Source: Gymnothorax reevesii (Eukaryota; Chordata; Actinopteri; Anguilliformes; Muraenidae). Taken from it: a DNA stretch of 64,000 nt. Positions 34,251-45,513 of this stretch are shown here, piece after piece. The stretch's first letter is position 1, and every line of letters starts with the position of its first letter. The notes beneath the pieces are model-generated. The model worked only from the letters and a program-made list of their open reading frames with translations. It searched no databases and was not told the DNA's origin. The DNA lies in the NCBI GenBank assembly GCA_029721435.1, contig CM056577.1, forward strand, positions 116,992,219-117,056,218, given 5' to 3'. Position numbers and translations under genes: made by a program.

Positions 34251-36265
34251 ATTGTTCCACTACCAAGTATTATTGCCGGTTGTGCCCCCCTTGGCAGCAA
34301 CAACTGCGATCAAACATTTGGGCTAACTTGAAATAAGTCTTTTACATCGCTCTGGAGGAATTTTGGGCCCCTCCTCTTTGCAGTATAGTTTTAATTCAGC
34401 CACATTGGAGGGTTTTCAAGCATGAAATGGAGCTTTAGGCGTGAGTTCAGTCAGGCACGGTGGTCAGGCTGGTCGCAAGCCTGTTTCTGTCCAATCAATC
34501 TTAACTTTAGCTCCTCCCACCTTATTGTTGAGCTTTTATAACCAAGGCAGTGTTCATTAATTTCTCTGACACCGTGCCCTCTACTCCGCCCATACCACAT
34601 CTCCTTCTACCTCTCCAGCCTGCTTAATAATGATCAGTGTTCATTGTAAACAGCACTTGTTCATATCATGTTCAATAACTTAAACTTTTAAGAGATCTAA
34701 AAGCATCTCAGGCTCTGCCGGGGGGGTTGTGATCTCAGGGACTGTCTGCGTCATGCTTGCTCAGATTGTTCCAGAGCATCACTCAAGCAGAGTCACCTCC
34801 AAACTCAAATGTAGATCGTCCTGCAGTAAATGGTTAAATCTGACATAAGTGCTCTGGCTGAACTGCCTGTATAAGCTCATGATACAGCATCTCAGCTGGA
34901 TCACACTACCACCAGCATGTTTGACTGCTGGCATGATGTTCCTATTGTAGAATGCTGTGCTTTACCCCTGATATAAAGGTACCCATGTCATCCAGTAAGT
35001 TCCACTTTTGACTCATCAGTTCACAGAATATTATTCCGAAAGTCATCAAGATGTTTTTTGGCAAATGCGAGACTAGCCTTAGAGTTCTTTTAGCTGGCAG
35101 TGTTTTTGTCTTTGGAGCTTTCCAATGGATATAATTTTTGCTAAGTTAATTTTTATTGTGGAATCATGAACACTGACCTTAACTGAAACAATTTAGATCT
35201 GCAGTTCTGTAGATGTTTGTCTGGGATCTTTTGTGATGACCTTGATGAGTTGTCAATGAAGGAATTTTGGTAAGTTGGTCGCTCCTGGGAAGGTTCGCCA
35301 CAGTCCCAAGCTTTCTCCAATTGTAGATAATTGCTATGGTTCTCGCCAATCCCAAAACCCCAGAAATGGCTTTGTAACTCTTTCCAGATTGATCAATATC
35401 AACAACTTTTTTATCATCTGGTCTTGAATATCTTTAGATCACAGCATCATATGCTGCTTTTTGGCCACTTCACATTGCCAACCCCATTTCCAAAAATGTT
35501 GGGATGTTGTGTAACGTGTAAACAAAACAGAATGCCATGAATAACAAATGACTCATATTTAATTAAAAATAGTAAAAATCTAAAAATAAACATAGCAAAT
35601 GCTGAAACATAAATTTTGTTGTTTTTTGAAAAATATCTGCTCATTTTGAATTTGATACAACACGTTTCAGAAAAGTTGGGACAGGGGTTGGAAAAAAAAA
35701 AGACTGGAAAAGTCGTATGATGCTAACAAAAAATACACCAGGTGGGACATCTCATGGCTAATTAGGTCGTTTGGCAGAAGGTCAGTAAGAGATTTGGGTA
35801 AAAAAAAGGAAAGTCTTTAAGAGGTAAAGATGGCCAGGGCTTCACCATTCTGAGACCGTAAGGGCAAATAGTTCAACAATTTTAGAATAACATTTCTCAA
35901 TGTAAAATTGCATAGACTTTGGGGATTTCAGCCTCTACAGTACATGAATCATTGAAAGATTCAGAGAATCTGGAGAAGCTTCTGTACCCAGGAGACAAGG
36001 GACATCCAATATTGAGGGGCCATGATCTTCTGGTCCTCGGGCAGCACTGCATTCTGCAACACCAGACAGGATTCTGTGGCAGAAATCGTTGCGTGGGCTC
36101 AGGAACACTCCTGTTTACCATTGTCAGGTAACACTATTGTCGCTGCATTCAGAAATGCAAGTTAAAACTCTGCCTTGTAAAGGTTAAACCATATATAAAC
36201 AAGATCCTGAGACATTGTCACATTCTCTGGTCCTCAGCACACGTAAGATGGACCGAGGCAAAGTA

Positions 36266-37150
36266 CACCCCAATTCCGAAATAGTTGGGACGAAGTGTAA
36301 ATTGTGAATAAAATCAAAATGCAATGGCTTTCAGATCACGAGCCAATATGTTATTTACAATAGAACACGGATAAAATTTCAAATGTTGGAACTGAGACAT
36401 TTTACATTTTTATCCACAAAATGAGCTCGTTTCAGACTTTCTGGCTGCAACAGGTCTCAAAAAATTTTGGGACACAGGCAAAAAAGGGCTGAAAAAGCAA
36501 TTCATACATAAGCATATATAATCAGCTAAAAGAACATTAGGCAAGTAATTAAGTTAACTGGCATCAGTTGTGTGACATGATTGGCTATAAAAGGGATGTC
36601 TTAGAGAGGCTGAGTCTCTCAGAAGTAAAGATGGCCAGATCGCTCTCCAACCTGTGAAGGCTTGCGTAAAAAAATTGTGAAATACTTTAAAAACAATGTT
36701 CCTCAACGTCAAATTGCAAAGGCTTTGAAGGTCTCATCATCGACAGTGCATAACATCATCAAAATATTCAGAGAAACTGGAAAAGGCTGAAGACCTTTAC
36801 TGGTGGCACATCATCTTTGGGGCTTTTAGACGCCATTGCACCACTCACCGGCATGATTCTGTCATTGACATTACTAAATGGGCCCAGGAATGGGCCCCCA
36901 AAACTCTCCAGCAGCTGGAAGCCTGTATTAAACAAAAGTGGGATCAACTTTTTTGAGGCCTGTAGCAGCCATCAAATTTGAAATTAGCTAATTTTGTGGA
37001 CAAAATTGTAAAATTTCTCAGTGTCAACATTTTTGATGATTTCTCTGTTCTATTGTGAATAAAATACTGGCTGGCGTGATTCGAAAGTCATAGCATTTTG
37101 ATTTCATTCACAATTTACACTTTGTCCCAACAATTTCGGAATTGGGGTTG
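36266..37150 (+). mobile_element. 885-bp internally deleted Tc1/mariner element
   Basis: TA at both borders (36264-36265, 37151-37152). The ends are inverted: CACCCCAATTCCGAAATAG and CAATTTCGGAATTGGGGTTG. Only the 5' part of a transposase (near 36630-36900) and a 3' scrap survive, so it is non-autonomous. Confidence 0.85.
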
Positions 37151-37358
37151 TAGACAACTGTTCGTGGTCTCACCGGTCACCATGTGAAATTCTTCAAGGA
37201 AATCTCAGCTGCCACATCCTCCAGACTACAGAGGAGAGAAACTGTCTTACTTGTTTTCAGAGCACAGTTCAAAAGCCAGCATCCATGATAGTACAGGGGT
37301 GCATTAGTGTGCATGGTATGGGTAACAGCACATCTGTAAAGACACTATTAATGCTGAA

Positions 37359-37552
37359 CAGAGGTGGACAATCCAGTTCCAGAAAGTAAACGTCCTTCCG
37401 AGTATTTTGTCGCAAGGCCCTGGATCTAATAATTGCAGCAACCCTTCAGCCCAGTGGTTGAAGTAATTAGGAAAATCGGCTGCCTTGGTTCATGGCCGGA
37501 AGTAAAACATGGCCGGACTTTTACTTTCTGACCCCAGGAATGTCCATTTCTG
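37359..37552. mobile_element. 194-bp hAT-like MITE
   Basis: The tips are inverted: CAGAGGTGGACAATCC and the complement of GGAATGTCCATTTCTG. The 8-bp target duplication is ATGCTGAA (37351-37358) against ATGCTGGA (37553-37560), 7 of 8. AGAAAGTAAACGTCC and ACTTTTACTTTCTG add subterminal inversion. It is inserted into the transposase region of the second Tc1 copy. Confidence 0.82.
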
Positions 37553-39939
37553 ATGCTGGATGATATATAAAGGTTTCAGTGAGATATACTGCCATCCAGC
37601 ATCTTTTTAAAGGAAGGGCTAACTTATTTTAGCAAGACAATGCCAAACACTACATTCTCTACATATTAGAACAACATAGCTCTCTATTAAAAGTGGCTGG
37701 ATGCTAAACTGGCCAGCCTGCAATTCAGACCTGTCATACTCCACAAATATTTGGTGTATTATAAAGCAAAAAACATGACCAAGGAGCAGCTGAGATCCTA
37801 CATTAAGCAAGAATAGGAAAACATTTTGCTTTCAGTATTGGTCTCCTTAGTTCCCAAGTGCTTTCAGATTGTTGTTTAAAGAGGAGGGGATGCAAACAGT
37901 GGTAAACATGGCTGTTCAAACTTTTTTGAAATGTGTTGCAGGCATTGAATTCAAATCAAGCATATTCTTTTTTCACGAAACAATAACATTTCTCAATTTC
38001 AACATTGATATGTTGCCTTTCTACTATTCCCAATAAAATATTAAGCTTAAGTGATTTGCAAAATAATGCATTTCGTGTCTATTTATATTTAACAGAGTGT
38101 CTCAACTTATTTGGAGATAGGGTAGCATTTAAATGATGTTTAAATTCAACCGGGCTGGCTGTAATCATGTCTGGGTGTAGGTAGTGAAATTCATTCAGTC
38201 ATGAATTAAATTTGCTTAATTGGTTGATTTAGTAAGTAAGAGGACAATTATATCACATTGGGCCAAATAAGTTTGGATACCTTTTTTCCTTCAATTAATA
38301 AAATCATAATTTAAAAGCTGCATTTTCTCGAGTTACACCTTCATCTCACATTGAAATTAGTGGATAACATGAAACATTTAAATGTGACAAATATACAAAA
38401 ATATAAGGAATTGGAAAGGGGGCATATGGGTCATTCCATGCAAACTAATCGAAATTTTGGAACTTTTCCCAGTTCACATCACGGGTTTTTCTGAAAAAAA
38501 AAACAATCCTATCTGAGAAATGAAAGTGTGACATAATGCTACGTATATTCCAAATTGCTTTCAAGTTATGAATTTTTGAAGTGTGACAAATTTTCATATT
38601 TATTTTCATCAAGAAAATGTCTTTCTTTTGAGCTACCCCAGGAGCAAGTATTTAACTGGAAAGAACTGAAATCTTTACTGAACATACAAATAAGTCCCAT
38701 GATATGTTCCGATTCATATTTGACCCTTTCAATACAAATCCCTGTATTCTATTGGGTTTTGAGTTGAACAAAGTTGATTTTCGTGCTCGAGTGCCAAAAC
38801 ATTGATTTTTAAAATTTTATATCTCTAAAAGTTTTGAGAATTCTTGCCCCAAATTATATAATTATACAGTTCAAGCATAGGTCATTAAGGTTGAGAAGCC
38901 ATTTTGATATGCATGCAATATTAAGGACTACACAATGGTTATAATTTGGCCGCGGAACTGAAAATGCTGTTTTATGACGAATTTAGACTTCAATTGTGAA
39001 AGGGGCAGAAGTGATACGTATATTATTTTCCCCCTAAGGTAATATAGGTCTTAAATAATAGCATATCACATTTTCAGAGATGTGCTAGGTCATCTTCAAT
39101 ATTTTATTTTGCAAAATTGTCTTTTTTAACTTCAGTAATGCAGCAATCTGATATTTAATTAGGGTCTTGTGCTTATTTAGGCAGTGCCAAAGCCAAAAAT
39201 GAATAAAACTGAAGATATTTAGTCCAAGATATGACTACATTAGAAAAACATGCTATCTGATGAATACTATTGTCATGAATATTGTGCCATAATCACCACG
39301 AATCGGTCTGGGTTTGAATCCATTTGATTCATTATTATGAATTTCATAATTTTGAACTAAATATATGCGGAGATCATTAGTGACAAGTTAAGGCAAGTCC
39401 AGAGAAAAGCAAAGTCCAGCAGATTAACATGATTGCATCACAGCTGGGCTTGGATTAGAATAATCTCAGTTTTCGGTCGAAAAAAAAGCACGACAGATGT
39501 CATGGAGCCTTGCTCAGTTGAGATAAGTCTTAAAGAAGGAGATAACGGTCACAAGGCAACTTACACACATGGTCTGCTTTGAGAACATTTGGTGATCTGG
39601 GAAGTGAGAGGGAGTTACTCAAGTGGTGAAGTGATTGCAGCGATCAACAAGATGACACTACTGTCTGCCTACACTATAAAAAAGGTTTTTTTGACAAAAT
39701 ATACCTTTCTTCAAAGATCACTTGGATTGCATAAAAATTAATCGATGTGGCTCCTTGAGAATAATCAGTGAGGACAAGGCAAGTGATCGTGACTCTTTCA
39801 TGTAAGATTGACTACATGCACTTTCTAAATTGTCCATGATTCCACATACATTAAAATGACAAACCGTGGCGGTTCTATAACCGGAAATTGGGGGGGGCGC
39901 AGACATGTCTCTTTATGACAATTAGTCCTGGCTAGATCT

Positions 39940-40433
39940 TGTTATGGCCCCAATTTGTTATTACATTTATAACACAACAGCAACAGCAAGGGATGACAAA
40001 CACAGTTTTAACAACTAAAACACATTTAATTTTTAACAAAGACAAAGACTAATAACAACCTACAACTAAAGACCAAGATTGATAAATAATAAAAACAGAA
40101 ATAATTACAGTCCCTTTTTAGTGGGGTGGCTTGGTGATGTCCTGGATGAAGAAAATGCTCAAACACAGGCAAAGAAATCCACAAAAGAAACGTCACAGGT
40201 CTTGAATAGAATGGCAGGTCTGGTCATCTTCTTGCAATTTCTCCTACTACTTTACTGTCTCAGTTCTTTTCCTTATATACTCTTTTGCAGACCCCACCCA
40301 CATTTAGACCTCTTTTTTTTTATTTTCTGAGACTTGCCCCAGACATGTCCAGGACATGTCTAAACATGACTCCAGTCTGAGCTTAACAAAAAAAGGTAAA
40401 TACTGCCATCTAGTGGCCTATATTCACATTACA
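39940..40433 (-). repeat. 3' LTR of the Gmr1-type element
   Basis: 494 bp, TGTTATGG...ATTACA on the plus strand. By eye it differs from the other LTR by one substitution (CTCAGTTC against CTCAATTC) and one extra T in a T run. Confidence 0.95.
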
Positions 40434-40445
40434 CCTCCATTCCAA
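40434..40445 (-). promoter_or_regulatory. polypurine tract (plus-strand primer)
   Basis: On the minus strand GGAATGGAGG abuts the 3' LTR start TGTAATG directly, the expected position and composition for a PPT. Confidence 0.75.
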
Positions 40446-40560
40446 AAGGGAAAAATTTTGACTCATAAAGGCAAAATTTTTCTTTTCAATACAAAATGGT
40501 TAAGTGAACACTTGTCTATATATACATATCATACAATATTCAAACACATGATATATACAT

Positions 40561-43500
40561 TCAAACACGGGATAAGCAATCAGCAATTACATCGTCTGTA
40601 CCCTTCACATGCTTAATTTCCAAGTCAAACTCCTGTAAAATCAAACTCCAATTCAACAATCTCCGATTCTTGTTTTTCATCTTACTCAAAAACATTAACG
40701 GATTGTGGTCAGTGTACACAATCATTGGCTTTTGTCCTGAACAAACATAAACCTCAAAGTGTTGTAAAGAAAGGACCAGAGCCAACAGTTCCTTCTCTAT
40801 TGTGGAATAGTTCCTTTGGTGGCGATTGAACTTCCTGGAGAAGTATGCCACGGGATGCTCAATGTCATCAGAGTCACTTCTCTGTAGGAGCACAGATCCA
40901 CAAGCTTGGTCGCTAGCATCGACCGCGATGGAGAACGGTTTGTTGAAGTCAGGAGATTTGAGCACGGGGAAGTGACACAGCAGAGACTTCAGGTGATTGA
41001 AGGCTCTCTGGCATGCATCATCCCAGGTGAACTTTATGCCTTTCTTCAGTTGGTTAGTTAGACTGAGAGCAATCTCAGCAAAGTTCTTGCAGAACTTGCG
41101 GTAGTACCCGATCATTCCAAGGAAGCGGCGCAAAGCTTTTTTGTTGTCAGGAACTGGAAAGTCCATGATGGCTTGGACTTTAGCATTCATGGGTGCCACC
41201 TTACCCTGGCCTATGACGTAGCCAAGATAGGTGACAGTAGCACAACCAAAGTCACTCTTGTTCAGGTTAACAGTCAGGTTAGCCTGGGTCAGGCGCTGGA
41301 ACAACGTCTCTGCATCTTTTAGATGTTCTTCCCAGGAGTCACTCCATGTGATCAGGTCATCGATGTATGCACCCGTGTGTGGCAATCCGGCGATTGTAGA
41401 CTGTATCATCCTTTGGAACGTGGCTGGGGCATTTTTCATGCCAAAGGGTAGGACTTCATACTGGTACAATCCAGATGGTGTGGCAAAAGCAGAGATGCTC
41501 TTGGCCCTCTCAGTTAAAGGCACACACCAATAACCCTTCAATAAATCAATCTTGGTCAGAAACTTTGCTTGCCCTACACTATCAATACAATCATCAATCC
41601 TAGGTATTGGAAACACATCCGTTCTAGTTACAGCATTGACTTTGCGATAATCTGTACAGAATCTAGTACTTCCATCAGGTTTTGGAACTAGCACACAGGG
41701 TGAACTCCAATCGGAGTTGGAGGGTCTGATAATATCATGTTTTAACATGTACTCAACCTCTTTCTCAGCAATCTTTCTCTTTTCAGGATTCATCCGGTAT
41801 GGATGCTGTTTTATTGGTTTGGCATCACCAACATCTACATCATGAGAGGCTATAGTAACTCTCTTTGGAACATCAGGAAACAAATCCTCATATTTCTTGA
41901 TCAACCTTTCAAACTGATCTCTCTGTGAGGGTTCTAAGTGCTGGAGTTTTACATCAAGATTTTGCAACACTTCAGTGTTTGACAATTTACATGAAAGAAC
42001 TTCAGCTTTAATTCTTGGTTCATCATCTTGAAACTCCCCCTCATCTTCACACGTTTCGACCATTGGAGAATCTGAAGTGACAGCTGCAACCCTAGCATTT
42101 CTGTCATGATAAGGCTTTAGCATGTTAATATGACACAATTGTTTTGGTTTTCTCCTATCTGGAGTCTTCACAATGTAATTGAGATCATTGAGTTTTGTCA
42201 GAATTTCATAAGGACCATGAAATCTAGCCTGCAATGGATTGGACTGCAAGGGAAACAACACAAGGACCTTGTCTCCTGGTTTAAACTCACGGCTTCTAGC
42301 CTTATGATCATACCAAGTTTTCATTTTTCCCTGACTTGATTTCAAGTTCTCTTTGGCAAGGTCACAAGCTGCACGCAATCTTTCCTTGAACTTGCTAACA
42401 TAGTCTAACAGACTGATTTGCGGCTCTTCCTCTTGCCATTGTTCACTCAATAATAGCAAAGGTCCTCTCACTTCATGACCAAACACTAGCTCAAATGGAC
42501 TGAATCCAGTAGACTCCTGCACTGCTTCTCTAGCTGCAAACAACAGCAAATGAACCCCTTCATCCCAGTCTTTCTCATGGTCATAACAATAAGTCCTCAT
42601 CATTGTCTTGAGAGTGGAATGAAACCGCTCTAAGGCACCCTGACTTTCTGGATGATAGGCACTAGAAAGAATCTGTTTTGCACCTAGTTCATACACAACC
42701 TGCTGAAACAATCCTGAAGTGAAATTGCTACCTTGGTCTGACTGAATTTCCCTGGGAAGACCAAACAACGTGAAGAACTTTATCAAAGCCTTCGAGATTG
42801 CAGTTGCCTTGATGTTACGTAGAGGTATGACTTCGGGGAATCTGGTAGATGCACACATGATTGTCAACAAATACTGATTTCCAGATCTAGTCTTGGGTAA
42901 TGGACCAACGCAATCAACAATGACCCTAGAGAATGGCTCCCCAAATGCTGGAATAGGCTGCAATGGAGCTACAGGTGGGTCTAACTGGTGTTTTCCAACT
43001 ACCTGACAAGTGTGACAGGTTTTGCAAAAGTTGGAAACGTCTTTCCGAAGCCCAGGCCAAAAGAAGTGTTTCATGATCTTATCAACAGTCTTGTTAACAC
43101 CAAGATGACCTCCTAAAGGTAAACTATGAGCCATTGTTAAGATCTCATTCCTATAGACCTTCGGAACAACAATTTGCCTGACCACTGCCCAATCTGCATT
43201 GGCAGGGATATCAGGAGGGCGCCACTTCTGCATCAACACACCATCCTTGAGATAATACCCAACTGGAACTGCATCTATTTCTTTTTCAGGAAGGGCTCTC
43301 CTCTTTAGTACACAAATTTCAGGATCATTAGTTTGCTCCTCAATCAACCGCTTTCTGGACAGAGACAAGTCTCCAGACACATCAGAATCACCAGACCCAT
43401 CCGGCTGGCTGAATAGAGAACTGATAAAAGTATCTGATAAGTCCTCAAACGGAGAAACCATAGTAGGCCAATCAGAGTCATGAGGCGAACCACCTGAGTC

Positions 43501-45429
43501 CTGACTATTCAATGTACTGGACGGCACCACATCATCTTCTTCTTTAGCCTTCTTGGCCATAGCACGAGTCACTGCGCAAGAAGGATACAGAGATGGGTCC
43601 TCATCCCCATCTTCAGTGCTCGGCTGTGAAGTAAGATGTACAGGGGGAACTACTTTGCCCCCAGCCAGGTCATTGCCTAGCAACAGAGAAACACCCTTTA
43701 TAGGTAGACTTGACATAAGTCCCACCTTTACCTGTCCTGTAACTAAATCTGACTTCAAGAATATAGAGCGCAGGGGTACAGATACAGTCCTCCCTTCAAT
43801 ACCTTGTACAAGTATGAAATCCCCTGAAGCGGTCTCATCACGTAACTCCAAGGAGTCCATCAACAAAAGTGACTGAGAAGCTCCGGTATCCCTTAGGATA
43901 TATATGGGGACAGGAGTAGTATGCTCATTCAGAGCCACAAATCCCTCTGACACAAATGGAAGAAATTCCTCCCTCACAAAGTCAGCTGTATTAGGCTTTT
44001 TAGCCCCACAAGAAGCAGGCAATTTAGCAGATTGGTTATCTACTACAGGGGTTTCTAACCTTGTTTTCACAAAGGCATTTGGTTTGGTATCCTTTTCTTT
44101 TTCTTTCTTAGCTTTAAGGAACCAACAGTTAGTTGTAACATGACCAGATTTCTTGCAATAACTGCAAACTAGACCACTTTTGTCACTGTCAGCTTTCACA
44201 CTTTGATCAGACCTGTTACTGGATTTCTGAGCACCATCACCAGATTTGTCTTTGTCTTGGGGTGAGGAATCTTGGGTATCACCGTAACCCTTTTTCTGAA
44301 ATTGGGACCATTTATTGTTACTGCTAGACTGAAATTTGGACTTATGAGTGAGAACATATTCATCTGCAAATTTGGCAGCTGATTGCAAGTTCAGTGCTTG
44401 CTTCTCATTAAGGTAGGTCTTAACATCATCCTTAACACAGTTCTTGAATTCTTCAACTAACACCATCTCTTTTAGTGAGTTGAAATCATCCTTGACCTCC
44501 ATAGAAGTACACCAGCGCTCAAAGCAAACCTGCTTCTCATTAGCAAATTCAACATAAGTCTGATTTTCAGATTTCTTCAGACCTCTGAATTTCTGTCGGT
44601 AAGCCTCTGGAACCAACTCATAAGCTCTCAAAATAACCTTTTTGACAACCTCATAATCAGAGGAATCATCTGCAGACAAAGCCGAATAGGCTTGTTGAGC
44701 TTTACCCTTGAGGACAGTTTGCAACATCAGAGGCCAGTGTTCCTTTGGCCACTGGCAACTCTTTGCTACCTTTTCAAAACACTGGAAATAGTTGTCAACA
44801 TCCTTTTCTGAAAATGGAGGCACCAGTTTTACCTCCTGACTGGCACAAAATTTATTTTTAGTTTCAATTTTAATTTTTAGTTGCTCCATTTGGAGTCTTT
44901 CTTCTCTATCGAATTTCTCTAATTCAAAATCTCTCTGTCTCTGTCTCTCTCTTTCTGCTCTTTCCTCTTTCTCTCTCTCAAATTCTCTTTGTTTTTCTTC
45001 TCTTGCTAATTTTTCTAACTCAAACTGCCTTTGTTTTTCTTTTTCTTCGCTCTCAAATTCTCTTTGTTTCTCTTTTTCCTCCCTTTCTTTTTCTCTTTCT
45101 TCCCTTTCTTTCTCTTTTTCCTCCCTTTCTTTTTCTCTTTCCTCCCTTTCAATCTCTAGCATTTTTAATTTAAGTTCCATTTCTATATTTGGATTTTCCA
45201 CTGGAAACTGTTCCAGATCTCCTGGTGCAAACACATTTTCATCAATGTAATATTCAACTATCTCTCTAGCCAGTCTTGCTTTTCGCATGGCTGGTTTTAC
45301 CTCTGTCAGCTCTAACTGTCTGCAAATTTCTAGCAGTTCTGTCTTTTTAAAAGACTTCAAAACCCCTACGGTTGGTGATGCCAAGAAATCATCCATTGCT
45401 GTTGTCAATATATATCTAGGAAAATTCAC
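40561..45429 (-). CDS. gag-pol polyprotein, order Gag-PR-IN-RT-RNase H
   Basis: 1622 codons without interruption. The second ATG (Met12, 45394-45396) is an equally likely start. Gag: an N-terminal SAP-like helical segment (about 20-60), a Glu/Lys/Arg-rich coiled coil (about 90-195) and a CCHC zinc knuckle (C422, C425, H430, C435). Protease: DTGA at 514-517. Integrase: zinc-binding H768/H775/C805/C808, core D839, D898, E934 (35 residues between the last two), then a GPY module (G1072-P-Y) ending near 1107. Reverse transcriptase about 1210-1400 with catalytic D1295 and YIDD at 1355-1358. RNase H about 1498-1620 with D1504, E1545/E1547 and D1574. It makes the particle and enzymes for retrotransposition. 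All key residues are present, so it may be active. Integrase before reverse transcriptase is the Ty1/copia order, but the RT and RNase H sequences are gypsy-like, as in Gmr1 elements. There is no chromodomain. Confidence 0.95.
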   Translation of the reverse strand: MNFPRYILTTAMDDFLASPTVGVLKSFKKTELLEICRQLELTEVKPAMRKARLAREIVEYYIDENVFAPGDLEQFPVENPNIEMELKLKMLEIEREEREKEREEKEKEREEREKEREEKEKQREFESEEKEKQRQFELEKLAREEKQREFEREKEERAERERQRQRDFELEKFDREERLQMEQLKIKIETKNKFCASQEVKLVPPFSEKDVDNYFQCFEKVAKSCQWPKEHWPLMLQTVLKGKAQQAYSALSADDSSDYEVVKKVILRAYELVPEAYRQKFRGLKKSENQTYVEFANEKQVCFERWCTSMEVKDDFNSLKEMVLVEEFKNCVKDDVKTYLNEKQALNLQSAAKFADEYVLTHKSKFQSSSNNKWSQFQKKGYGDTQDSSPQDKDKSGDGAQKSSNRSDQSVKADSDKSGLVCSYCKKSGHVTTNCWFLKAKKEKEKDTKPNAFVKTRLETPVVDNQSAKLPASCGAKKPNTADFVREEFLPFVSEGFVALNEHTTPVPIYILRDTGASQSLLLMDSLELRDETASGDFILVQGIEGRTVSVPLRSIFLKSDLVTGQVKVGLMSSLPIKGVSLLLGNDLAGGKVVPPVHLTSQPSTEDGDEDPSLYPSCAVTRAMAKKAKEEDDVVPSSTLNSQDSGGSPHDSDWPTMVSPFEDLSDTFISSLFSQPDGSGDSDVSGDLSLSRKRLIEEQTNDPEICVLKRRALPEKEIDAVPVGYYLKDGVLMQKWRPPDIPANADWAVVRQIVVPKVYRNEILTMAHSLPLGGHLGVNKTVDKIMKHFFWPGLRKDVSNFCKTCHTCQVVGKHQLDPPVAPLQPIPAFGEPFSRVIVDCVGPLPKTRSGNQYLLTIMCASTRFPEVIPLRNIKATAISKALIKFFTLFGLPREIQSDQGSNFTSGLFQQVVYELGAKQILSSAYHPESQGALERFHSTLKTMMRTYCYDHEKDWDEGVHLLLFAAREAVQESTGFSPFELVFGHEVRGPLLLLSEQWQEEEPQISLLDYVSKFKERLRAACDLAKENLKSSQGKMKTWYDHKARSREFKPGDKVLVLFPLQSNPLQARFHGPYEILTKLNDLNYIVKTPDRRKPKQLCHINMLKPYHDRNARVAAVTSDSPMVETCEDEGEFQDDEPRIKAEVLSCKLSNTEVLQNLDVKLQHLEPSQRDQFERLIKKYEDLFPDVPKRVTIASHDVDVGDAKPIKQHPYRMNPEKRKIAEKEVEYMLKHDIIRPSNSDWSSPCVLVPKPDGSTRFCTDYRKVNAVTRTDVFPIPRIDDCIDSVGQAKFLTKIDLLKGYWCVPLTERAKSISAFATPSGLYQYEVLPFGMKNAPATFQRMIQSTIAGLPHTGAYIDDLITWSDSWEEHLKDAETLFQRLTQANLTVNLNKSDFGCATVTYLGYVIGQGKVAPMNAKVQAIMDFPVPDNKKALRRFLGMIGYYRKFCKNFAEIALSLTNQLKKGIKFTWDDACQRAFNHLKSLLCHFPVLKSPDFNKPFSIAVDASDQACGSVLLQRSDSDDIEHPVAYFSRKFNRHQRNYSTIEKELLALVLSLQHFEVYVCSGQKPMIVYTDHNPLMFLSKMKNKNRRLLNWSLILQEFDLEIKHVKGTDDVIADCLSRV

Positions 45430-45490
45430 AAAAACAATTTCACAATTTGGAATGTTAGATTTTCAATAAATTACTCACACAATGGTCTAT

Positions 45491-45513
45491 CCCGGACCTT
45501 GAGCCCCCAATTT
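45491..45513 (-). promoter_or_regulatory. primer binding site, tRNA-Pro-like with 3-nt insertion
   Basis: Just inside the 5' LTR the minus strand reads TTGGGGGCTCAAGGTCCGGG. The PBS complementary to tRNA-Pro would be TGGGGGCTCGTCCGGGAT, so the match is complete except for an inserted AAG after GGGCTC. Confidence 0.7.

Larger units (their letters stand above)
35476..38124 (+). mobile_element. second Tc1-like copy nested in the outer element
   Basis: The left end CCAACCCCATTTCCAAAAA and right end CTTATTTGGAGATAGGGTA are diverged inverted repeats of the fish 'ACCCCATTTCCAAAA' Tc1 family. Transposase relics run on the plus strand (helix-turn-helix region about 35890-36010; central region about 37150-37340). 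Excluding the nested mariner (36266-37150) and MITE (37359-37552) it is about 1.57 kb. Confidence 0.75.

Noticed and set aside
40079..40330. 83-codon ORF repeated at 45652-46029
   Set aside because: It is LTR sequence read in the opposite direction to the retrotransposon; duplicated only because the LTR is duplicated.
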